This document shows positions 31,353-37,337 of a DNA stretch of 37,337 nt, piece after piece; position 1 is the stretch's first letter, and every line of letters begins with the position of its first letter. The stretch is from Paenibacillus cremeus (lineage in GTDB: Bacteria > Bacillota > Bacilli > Paenibacillales > NBRC-103111). The stretch spans positions 1-37,337 of the forward strand of contig NZ_VNJI01000066.1 in assembly GCF_007786445.1 (NCBI RefSeq). Direction: 5' to 3'. A model generated the notes under the pieces. It ran no database searches. It was not told the origin of the DNA and saw only the letters and a program-made list of their open reading frames with translations. Made by a program: the position numbers and the translations under genes.

Positions 31353-32076
31353 ATCGAAGCTAGATTTTGCTCACGTGGTTTCTCATGAGGTACGCAATCC
31401 GTTAACGGTGATCCGAGGCTTTGCCAATATTCTTCGGCACAGCGAAAAGAACCTGAGTCCCGCTGGACTAGAGAAGCTGGATGCGATAGGACGATATACG
31501 AAAGCGATCGACCAAGAGCTGACCCATATCATCCAGACGGAGCAAATGCTTTCAACGGACTTATACGTAAAAATGGAATGGATACATCCATACGAAACCG
31601 TTCAAGAAGTGATTGAATTAATGAATATTAAAAGCTACGTGGAAAATGTCCAATTGGTAACTCATATAGAGCTTACCACAAGCCATGCGATGATGGGCAA
31701 TCTGATGGGGCTCCGACTCATTTTATCCAATCTCGTAAGCAATGCGATTAAGTACGCCGGTGAACAAGGCTCGGTCACATTCTCGGCGTTTGCTGCGGGG
31801 GATCTCCTTCGTTTTGTTGTTCAAGATAACGGGATCGGCATGTCCAGCGACCAGTTAAATTCGTTGTTCCAAAAATATGGAAAGCTGAATGAACATAAAA
31901 ACGGGCAAGGCATTGGCCTTTATGTGGTCAAAAATTTGGTCGACCGTTTCCACGGCACGATTCAGTTTGAAAGCGAGCTAGGCAGCGGTACGACCGTCAC
32001 CGTGGACATTCCAATGTGTGCTTCAACCGATGACGCAGGGCATCCTGAGGCATTCGTTCAGGCCACGAACGGTTGA
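31285..32076 (+). CDS. Histidine kinase (C-terminal part of the split MEDS-kinase gene)
   Basis: A 263-codon frame holding a complete kinase core: FAHVVSHEVRNPLTVIRG (H box), ILSNLVSNAIKYAG (N box), VQDNGIGM (G1) and GQGIGLYVVKNLVDRFHG (G2). No membrane segments or sensor lie in this frame. The ATG at 31285 lies inside the MEDS gene and has no ribosome binding site, and there is no better start. Removing one base near 31325-31350 would fuse the two frames as YDKENIFPSL...SSEIDFYKSKLDF. I therefore treat it as the kinase half of a frameshifted gene; the true frame change is within about 31325-31352. Confidence 0.75.
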   Translation: MIRRTSSLPSPPNPKSSEIDFYKSKLDFAHVVSHEVRNPLTVIRGFANILRHSEKNLSPAGLEKLDAIGRYTKAIDQELTHIIQTEQMLSTDLYVKMEWIHPYETVQEVIELMNIKSYVENVQLVTHIELTTSHAMMGNLMGLRLILSNLVSNAIKYAGEQGSVTFSAFAAGDLLRFVVQDNGIGMSSDQLNSLFQKYGKLNEHKNGQGIGLYVVKNLVDRFHGTIQFESELGSGTTVTVDIPMCASTDDAGHPEAFVQATNG

Positions 32077-32083
32077 GCAGATT

Positions 32084-32128
32084 AAAGGGCTTCACATTTT
32101 AGCTATGGCTAATCTGTGAGGCCCTTTT
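32084..32128. terminator. Bidirectional terminator between kinase and lipase-like genes
   Basis: AAAGGGCTTCACA / TGTGAGGCCCTTTT pairs around an 18-base loop. It serves the rightward kinase, and its loop overlaps the stop of the leftward hydrolase. Confidence 0.75.
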
Positions 32129-32855
32129 CGTCAGGCTCGCCGCTGTGCAGCCAGCCCCAAAGCTTCTCCATCGTTCGCTCGAGGTTCGGCACGCCCTGGG
32201 CATCGAGATAGGGGCTCCATCGGCGAAAATAATCCGGATGCTTCCCGACGATCGGGATGCGGGCGATGACGCCGGGGGCGTACTTGCGGGGATTCCAACG
32301 AAGCAGGCCGTTGCTCCTGCGCTCCCAGCCGCCCCAGCCGCCGAGCAGTGTCACGGGATCCCCGTGTGCCGCAAGGTACAGCGTCGATGCGCGGAGTGCT
32401 TCGGGCACGCGGCACTTGGGCGATCCGATCTGCACGATGCGCAGCCGCTCCGGCGTCACGAGCCCTTCGTGGACCAGCGCATGCCCGGCATGGACAGCGG
32501 CATTGCCCCCTCCGCTATGGCCGATGAGCAGCAGGGTGCCGCCCTCCGCGTCCATCGGATAGGTGGCTTGGATCGCGGCTAGCGCGTTCCTACCGCCGAT
32601 GGCAGTCAGCAAGCTTTTTCGCCAGGAGATCAGAGGATACACATCGCGTCCGATCTCACGCAGCTGTTGAACTAAGCTCCGGCTCCAGTCCCCATACGGA
32701 AACAGCAGCTCGGTATGCCGGACCTCCCACTGCGCCTCCGTTAACCGCTCCCCCAACACCTCACGAAACTCCTCCATGAAATTCGGCGCGGTCGCGACCC
32801 CTGCAAGCAAATAAACGCTGATGTTATTTGCCGGTTGGCCGATACGACTGTGCAT
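32109..32855 (-). CDS. Lipase-like alpha/beta hydrolase
   Basis: A 248-residue protein with a nucleophile elbow GHSGGGNAAVHAG and a hydrolase-like order: VYLLAGVATAPNF near the start, ELLFPYGDWS, then the serine, LRIVQIGSPKC, and a TLYLAAHGDPVTLLGG segment that may provide the acid. The GxSxGG elbow and following IGSPK are typical of class 3-like lipase or esterase folds; the substrate is unknown. Its first 32 bp overlap the end of the M48 protease gene upstream, with GAGAGGA six bases before the ATG, so translation is coupled. Confidence 0.72.
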   Translation of the reverse strand: MHSRIGQPANNISVYLLAGVATAPNFMEEFREVLGERLTEAQWEVRHTELLFPYGDWSRSLVQQLREIGRDVYPLISWRKSLLTAIGGRNALAAIQATYPMDAEGGTLLLIGHSGGGNAAVHAGHALVHEGLVTPERLRIVQIGSPKCRVPEALRASTLYLAAHGDPVTLLGGWGGWERRSNGLLRWNPRKYAPGVIARIPIVGKHPDYFRRWSPYLDAQGVPNLERTMEKLWGWLHSGEPDEKGLTD

Positions 32856-34104
32856 CGATGATCCTCTCCATTATGCTTGGATGCGTGGACCGGAACCACT
32901 TCACCAGGCGAGGTGGGTTGACGTCACTGAGCGAGAAGACCGCCAGCTTCTGGTACATGCTGACCGCCCCCTCGTTGTTGCCGATCAGCTGGAACGCGTA
33001 CATGTCGGCCGCATGCTCCGCCTGGCGGGACACGGCGTTCGAGACCGGGAGCGAAACGAACGTCACCAAGGATACAAGGAGCAGAACGACCGGCAGCCCC
33101 GCCGGATCGTGCAGCCGCCCGATGCCCCACTGCGGCCCCCAGCGCCGAAGGGCGTATTTGTACGCCCAGCTTCCGAACCAGAGCAGGAAGAACGACGAAA
33201 CGACACCGCCCACCACACTCCACTCCAGATGATGCATCACGTAATGCCCCATCTCATGCGCCATGATGAGCAAAATTTCGTCTTCCTTCAAGCTCTTGAG
33301 CGTCGTATCCCACAGCACGATGCGCAAGCTGGAGCCGATGCCGGTGACGTAGGCGTTGAGCTCGTTCGTTTTTTGCGACATGTCCACCTCGTACACGCGG
33401 TCCGCCGGAATGTCTGCCTTGGCCGCCAAATTCAAGATGCGCTGCTCCAGCAGCGGGTCGGACAAGCGCGTGAATTGATTGTAAAGCGGATCGATGACGA
33501 CCGGCTGGATGTAAATCATGAACAGCGTGAACGGCAGCGACAGCAGCCACAGCTTCAGCCACCAGCGGCCTCCCCGCGCGATGAACCAGAAGGCGACTAC
33601 CGCCACGAGCATCGTCATCAGATAGTTCACTCCGAAGCTGACCGCCTTGTCCCGCAGCCAGCTGGGGAACGTTTGCGTAGATAAGCCATAGCCCCGCGAC
33701 AGCATGTAATTGGCGAGCTTCATCGGCAGGAAGACGAGGAAGGTGACCACTTGGAGCAGCAAAAGGAACGCCGGCAAGCGAAGGATGGACGGCCATCCGG
33801 CAGCCTCGAGCCGCTCCTGCCAGCGGCGCGCAAAGCCTCCGAACAGGAGCACGACGTACAGCCCCCACTCCCATGGATAGCTGAGGAAAAAAATCGCATT
33901 GCGCGCCGCCGCCAGCGTCTCGCTCTGCTGCAGCTGCGCTGCGGTCAGGAACGTCGCCGGATCGGCCGCCGTGCCCCGGTATGCCTGCGGAATGATGCTC
34001 GAAGGCACGATGATCACATAGAGTGCGATGAAGAGGGCGTATGCGGCGAAAAGCATGAGATAGATGCGAATGGGCCTGCGTGTGTCGGAATCGGTAATGC
34101 GCAT
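32824..34104 (-). CDS. M48-family membrane metalloprotease (Ste24/CAAX-protease-1-like)
   Basis: A 426-residue membrane protease. About six membrane segments lie at 13-34, 75-100, 110-130, 165-195 and after 290. The zinc motif HEMGH is in ILLIMAHEMGHYVMHH (about residue 280), with the third ligand glutamate in AEHAADMYAF (about residue 355). It ends TRSTHPSIMERI, a motif conserved in Ste24-type proteases. Such proteins cleave in or near the membrane and take part in membrane-protein quality control or lipoprotein processing. GAGGGGGAA precedes the ATG. It is first in a two-gene overlapping operon with the lipase-like gene. Confidence 0.9.
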   Translation of the reverse strand: MRITDSDTRRPIRIYLMLFAAYALFIALYVIIVPSSIIPQAYRGTAADPATFLTAAQLQQSETLAAARNAIFFLSYPWEWGLYVVLLFGGFARRWQERLEAAGWPSILRLPAFLLLLQVVTFLVFLPMKLANYMLSRGYGLSTQTFPSWLRDKAVSFGVNYLMTMLVAVVAFWFIARGGRWWLKLWLLSLPFTLFMIYIQPVVIDPLYNQFTRLSDPLLEQRILNLAAKADIPADRVYEVDMSQKTNELNAYVTGIGSSLRIVLWDTTLKSLKEDEILLIMAHEMGHYVMHHLEWSVVGGVVSSFFLLWFGSWAYKYALRRWGPQWGIGRLHDPAGLPVVLLLVSLVTFVSLPVSNAVSRQAEHAADMYAFQLIGNNEGAVSMYQKLAVFSLSDVNPPRLVKWFRSTHPSIMERIIDAQSYRPTGK

Positions 34105-34149
34105 GCCGGCGAGTTCCCCCTCGTGAATGGATTTAGCTTGTCAGGTAAC

Positions 34150-34178
34150 TTTCGAAGCCGCTCTTTCGTCTGTATAAT
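34150..34178 (+). promoter_or_regulatory. Promoter for the VanY-type gene
   Basis: TTTCGA (34150-34155), 17-bp spacer, consensus TATAAT (34173-34178), about 140 bp ahead of the start codon. The leader in between shows no obvious structure. Confidence 0.55.
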
Positions 34179-34317
34179 AGAATGGCAAGCGAGCGCTCTA
34201 TTCAATAGAAGCGGATGGAAGCCGTTCACTGGAACTGGAAAATTTCCATCTTTATATTATAGCGCAACTGGCCCGCAACTTATGATCGAGACAGAACAAA
34301 AGGATAGGACTGATCCC

Positions 34318-35232
34318 ATGCGACCGTATCATCGAATGTACACCTTCACCGCCGCTGCGCTGCTTAGCGGTGCACTGCTTTTGGCAGCCGGCTGCGACAA
34401 CGGCAAGACGGCAAGCCAACCGCCGGCGGCTTCGCCGGAGACGGCCAAGCCAAGCAGCAGCCCGGACGCGGGCAAGCCGGCGACAACCTCGCCGGGCCCT
34501 GCGGCCGGCGGCGCAAGCACGACGCCAGCCGGAGGCAGCGCCAGCAGCGCGGCGGCTTCGCCTCCGCCGAATGCGCCGGCTGGCGGCGCCTCCGCTGTGA
34601 GCGGCAGCACCGGCTCGGGCGCGATCCAGGTCGTGGCGAACCCTACGGATCGCGCCGTGCTGGTCAATAAGCAGTTTAAGCTGCCGGACCATTACAACCC
34701 GTCCGATTTGGTCGAGCCGAACGTGGCGTTTACGTTCAAGGAGCACCTCGAAAAGCGCAAAATGCGCAAAGAGGCGGCGGGAGCGCTGGAGAAGCTGTTC
34801 GCCGGCGCCAAAGCCGACGGGCTTCCGCTGGTCGGCGTGTCCGCATACCGCTCGTACGAGACGCAAACGACGGTGTACAAAAATTACGTGAAGCAGGACG
34901 GCGAGGAGGCCGCGAACAAATACAGCGCCAAGCCGGGCCAAAGCGAGCACCAAACGGGGCTGGCGATCGACGTCTCCGGCTCGAACGGCAAATGCGCAGC
35001 GGAGGACTGCTTCGGCGAGACGAAGGAAGCCAAGTGGCTCGAGCAGCACGCTCCGGAGTACGGCTTCATCATCCGTTACCCGAAAGGCAAGGAAGACATC
35101 ACGGGCTACCAGTATGAGCCGTGGCATTTGCGCTACGTCGGAACCGAGATGGCCAAGGACATCGCAAAGAAAAACGTCACGCTCGAAGAGTATTTGGGCA
35201 GCTCCGTGCCGGTAGCGAAGCCAACCAAATAA
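34318..35232 (+). CDS. VanY-type D-alanyl-D-alanine carboxypeptidase lipoprotein
   Basis: A 304-residue protein with a lipoprotein signal ending LLAAGC (cysteine 26) and a long alanine-, proline-, serine- and glycine-rich tether (about 30-105). It ends in a VanY/LAS-type peptidase domain (about 130-295). The metal site is visible as QSEHQTGLAIDVSG (H and D) and the histidine of YEPWHLRYVG, with the SAYRSYETQ segment supplying the conserved arginine. It trims the terminal D-alanine from peptidoglycan stem peptides on the outside of the membrane. It is probably wall maintenance rather than vancomycin resistance, since no vanHAX genes are near. The start is chosen for AGGATAGGA seven bases ahead. 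Confidence 0.9.
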   Translation: MRPYHRMYTFTAAALLSGALLLAAGCDNGKTASQPPAASPETAKPSSSPDAGKPATTSPGPAAGGASTTPAGGSASSAAASPPPNAPAGGASAVSGSTGSGAIQVVANPTDRAVLVNKQFKLPDHYNPSDLVEPNVAFTFKEHLEKRKMRKEAAGALEKLFAGAKADGLPLVGVSAYRSYETQTTVYKNYVKQDGEEAANKYSAKPGQSEHQTGLAIDVSGSNGKCAAEDCFGETKEAKWLEQHAPEYGFIIRYPKGKEDITGYQYEPWHLRYVGTEMAKDIAKKNVTLEEYLGSSVPVAKPTK

Positions 35233-35244
35233 CCGCTCGTCCCT

Positions 35245-35835
35245 TCAGCGGCTTGATCTCATGGTCTCCATGGCATCAAGCCGTTTGTGTTGCATCATAT
35301 ACGGATACAAGAGCACCAGTCCCCCGACGTACAGCGCAAAGGCAACATAGGCCGGCAGCAGATGGACGAAGTCCGTGTAGCCGATGTGAAGGTGGACGCT
35401 GAACCCTGCCACAAACCCGGGCAGTCCTCCGAACAAAAACGTGAGCCACAGCCAGCGTGCTCCCGGACTAATTCCCCATAACGCCATGATCAAGAGCGCC
35501 AGCGCATCCGAGAACAAGGCGCCGCCGAACCCGGCGCGATCATGCGCGATCAGCGGCAGCAGCCGTTCATTCACTGCGTTCAGCTGCTCGGGTGTAGTGC
35601 ACAGATAAACCAGATCCTGCGGCACGAACACGTGCGTCACCCCCACCGAGGAGATGACGACCCCGCCCACCGTCAGCGCAAAGCCGAGCACGACGAGCAG
35701 CAGCTGCCCCCATTGGGCACGCCGCCAAACATGGAAGGCTCGGCCGCTCCTTCGGAGGCCGATCGGCGCGACCGCGCATCGAAAGAACAAACAACGGCAG
35801 CAGCAGCATAGCGACCAGCGCATGAAGCGGATCAA
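35245..35835 (-). CDS. C-terminal membrane part of the DHODH-like fusion (separate frame)
   Basis: A frame of 196 codons that continues the fusion gene read at 35567-37189 after a +1 frameshift near 35731-35758. From about residue 35 it has four membrane segments: LLLVVLGFALTVGGVV, GALFSDALALLIMALWG, WLTFLFGGLPGFVAGFSV and VAFALYVGGLVLLYPYM. Motifs are PQDL, NERLLPLIAHDR and HIGYTDFVHLL. The first ~30 residues of this frame (CCCCRCLFFRC) are frame-shifted sequence, not protein. These motifs repeat those of the first membrane domain upstream, so the two are an internal duplication. It has no ribosome binding site of its own. It is best treated as part of one ~650-residue gene, 35245-37189. Confidence 0.7.
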   Translation of the reverse strand: MIRFMRWSLCCCCRCLFFRCAVAPIGLRRSGRAFHVWRRAQWGQLLLVVLGFALTVGGVVISSVGVTHVFVPQDLVYLCTTPEQLNAVNERLLPLIAHDRAGFGGALFSDALALLIMALWGISPGARWLWLTFLFGGLPGFVAGFSVHLHIGYTDFVHLLPAYVAFALYVGGLVLLYPYMMQHKRLDAMETMRSSR

Positions 35836-37189
35836 AGTACCCGTAGCCGAAGTACAGGAAAAAGCTGCTGAAGCCGACCAGGCCGGAAACCATTAGCGCC
35901 GTCTTCGCCCAGTGCTGGCCGTACCTTAGCCCATAACGGGCGAGCTGATAATACAGCACGCCGATCGAGATCATCGTCCCAGCCAGCGTCACCCGGTCGT
36001 GCGACATAAAGCCCAACAGGCGCGTGTTTGCCTCGCCAATCCCGCTCCGGCTGAGCCCTAGAAACTGCAGATCGTAAGGCAGCACCACACTGGTGGCGGC
36101 GATGATCCAAGCAAGCAGCCCGCCGAGCAGCATCCCGATGCCGAGCAGGCACATCCAGCCCCAGCCGGACCAAAACGACGACGGCGCCTCCGGCAGCTCC
36201 CCGCGCAGCTGCAGCCGCTCCGCGATGATCGCTTCATTGATCCGCTTCGGCAGCCCGGGCCCCGCGTATACGAGCCCGCTGTGCAGCTGCACATACGTCG
36301 CGCCGGCCTGCAGCAGCTCCAGCGCATCCTGCGGCTCATGCACGCCGCAGGCAGCCACGACCGCGGGCGCCCCGCCACACTGCTCGCGGATGAGCCGCGT
36401 CTGCGCCAGACCGCGCGCCTTGCCCTCGCGGCCCACCACCGCGCCTGCCGGCGTAGACTCGGCCTCGCTGTTGACGAAGCCGTCCCAGGCCGCCGCCCCC
36501 TGCGAAAGCAACGGGCGCAGCCGCTCCGCCGCGAGGCTTAGCGGGACGCAGAGCAGCACCGGCTTCGCGGGACCGAGCGCCTGCCGTACGCGCTGCAGCA
36601 GGTCCTGGACCTCCTCGATCGGCCACGCCTCGTCGAGGAGGTCGATGTACCATGCGGCAGCATACGGCGCCAGCGCGCTCGCTAGCTGCCGCAGCTGCGC
36701 ATACGCGTCCTCCGGTGTACTGCCGGGCATCGGGCGGAGGCGGATAAACAGCGGAAGCGAGTGGCCCTGCTTGCGGCTCAGCCGCTGAACCGCTGCATCC
36801 AATCCAGCATTCGCAGCATAAGGCTCAGGGTAAACGATCGCCTCCGCAGCGTCTTCCCGCCGAATTCCGGCGGGTGAGGCTTGAATGGCTCTCACCGTGA
36901 CCGGACCGACCTCGATAAATCCGAAGCCGAACGGAGACATCGCTTTGTTCGCCGTGCCCTGCGGATCGAGCGTCCCGCTTAAGCCGACGGGGCTCGGCAG
37001 CCGAACGTCTCCAAGCCGGCTTTCCAAGATAGGAAAGGACTCCATATGACTCAAAGTCCGGATCACAAACAAACCGCCCGGCAGCCGGCTGAGTCTGCCC
37101 ATGGCTTGCAAGGTGAGGGCTCTGGCCAGCGCCGGCTTCAATTTAAACAATAAAGGGCGAAACAAGGTTTGATACGACCAATCCGGCAT
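35567..37189 (-). CDS. Degenerate dihydroorotate-dehydrogenase-like domain fused to a membrane domain
   Basis: Residues 1-330 follow the class 2 DHODH plan: LLFKLKPALARALTL at the N-terminus, VGLSGTLDPQGTANKAM, GFGFIEVGPVT, and at the end LLQAGATYVQLHSGLVYAGPGL. Active-site motifs are missing. The F-D-K-x-G-E lysine segment reads LDPQGT. The N-x-S-S-P-N segment with the catalytic serine reads IDLLDEAW. The NTT segment reads NSE, and the GG phosphate loop reads ACGV. It is therefore probably not an active pyrimidine enzyme. Residues about 345-475 are four membrane segments with PYDL, NTRLLGFMSHDR and GYFDPLHALV. After about residue 482 the frame shifts and its last 60 residues are noise. The ATG at 37189 has GGGGTGA six bases ahead. 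No pyr genes are near. Confidence 0.75.
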   Translation of the reverse strand: MPDWSYQTLFRPLLFKLKPALARALTLQAMGRLSRLPGGLFVIRTLSHMESFPILESRLGDVRLPSPVGLSGTLDPQGTANKAMSPFGFGFIEVGPVTVRAIQASPAGIRREDAAEAIVYPEPYAANAGLDAAVQRLSRKQGHSLPLFIRLRPMPGSTPEDAYAQLRQLASALAPYAAAWYIDLLDEAWPIEEVQDLLQRVRQALGPAKPVLLCVPLSLAAERLRPLLSQGAAAWDGFVNSEAESTPAGAVVGREGKARGLAQTRLIREQCGGAPAVVAACGVHEPQDALELLQAGATYVQLHSGLVYAGPGLPKRINEAIIAERLQLRGELPEAPSSFWSGWGWMCLLGIGMLLGGLLAWIIAATSVVLPYDLQFLGLSRSGIGEANTRLLGFMSHDRVTLAGTMISIGVLYYQLARYGLRYGQHWAKTALMVSGLVGFSSFFLYFGYGYFDPLHALVAMLLLPLFVLSMRGRADRPPKERPSLPCLAACPMGAAAARRARLCADGGRGRHLLGGGDARVRAAGSGLSVHYTRAAERSE

Positions 37190-37233
37190 CCCGCTCACCC
37201 CATATCAGTTAGAAAATTTTAACCATCAGTTGT

Positions 37234-37337
37234 CAGAATTCCCCCACTTCTAAAGTGGTGGGATGAATGGCAACGGTCTTAGGTAACTTGACTAATACAG
37301 CCGAAATCTATACGATTAGATTCATTCAGTCGTATTT
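37234..37337 (-). mobile_element. Probable end of an IS200/IS605-type element (omega-RNA-like hairpin)
   Basis: On the minus strand CCCACCACTT-TAG-AAGTGGGGG (37262-37241) forms a short stem, followed by AATTCTGAC. A GTTGCCATTCATCCCACC lead-in resembles the subterminal hairpin at the right end of Firmicute IS605/TnpB elements, which also forms the 3' end of the omega RNA. A minus-strand open frame of about 18 codons runs in from the right edge and stops at 37279. It may be the end of tnpB, but too little is visible to identify. The element would continue beyond the window. The boundary near 37234 is approximate. Confidence 0.45.

Noticed and set aside
34318..35232. Vancomycin resistance determinant
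   Set aside because: The VanY domain is real, but no vanH, vanA or vanX gene is near; a housekeeping wall carboxypeptidase is more likely.
35567..37189. Functional pyrD (pyrimidine biosynthesis)
   Set aside because: The catalytic serine motif, the lysine motif and the phosphate-binding glycines of class 2 DHODH are missing, and there is no pyr gene context.

Overview
The window looks like a Paenibacillus-type Firmicute (Paenibacillaceae). It opens with the 5' end of a Gram-positive 16S rRNA gene on the minus strand. It carries ecsAB, a short S-layer-homology protein, YesM/YesN-type two-component genes, strong Gram-positive ribosome binding sites, frequent GTG/TTG starts and moderately high GC. 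It begins inside an rRNA operon and ends in what looks like one end of an IS200/IS605-type element, so it may be a whole contig bounded by repeats. The genus is inferred from gene content; no search was run.

Layout. 1-660: 16S start, leader with a boxA-like element, and four tandem rRNA promoters firing leftward. 664-3697: ecsA-ecsB and a membrane-anchored alpha/beta hydrolase, rightward. 3816-10205: mostly leftward single genes (Gfo/Idh/MocA oxidoreductase, DCC-family thiol oxidoreductase, alpha/beta hydrolase, SLH/PrcB-like secreted protein, SulP transporter with a cysteine-free ArsR regulator). One rightward HPP-like membrane protein lies among them. 10333-13528: rightward small protein, SEC-C/TPR protein overlapping a secreted polysaccharide deacetylase, and a flavin-binding PNPOx-fold protein behind palindromic operators. 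13579-19092: a two-component system, queF, a YcgL-type nucleotidyltransferase, an NfsA-type flavin reductase and an AlkD-like alkylation repair protein.

19216-29111 is the main metabolic block. A galactose-type ABC transporter (mglB-mglA-mglC, leftward) is followed, further right, by a leftward operon of response regulator, sensor kinase and a second sugar-binding lipoprotein. That arrangement resembles known sensor cassettes in which a binding protein presents a sugar to a kinase, so it probably controls mglBAC. Between the two lie a PD-(D/E)XK nuclease-winged-helix protein, with its own promoter and an attenuator-like terminator, and a 674-bp array. The array holds eleven copies of a 21-bp palindrome arranged in about 2.5 copies of a ~270-bp super-repeat. 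It is the most unusual DNA structure in the window.

29318-32076 carries signalling genes: a PAS-PAS-GGDEF diguanylate cyclase, then a MEDS sensor domain and a histidine kinase split by an apparent +1 frameshift. 32109-35232 holds a lipase-like hydrolase overlapping an M48 membrane protease, and a VanY-type D,D-carboxypeptidase lipoprotein. 35245-37189 is a dihydroorotate-dehydrogenase-like domain that has lost the family's active-site motifs. It is fused to a duplicated multi-pass membrane domain and is also split by an apparent frameshift. I consider this fusion and the palindrome array the best candidates for something undescribed.
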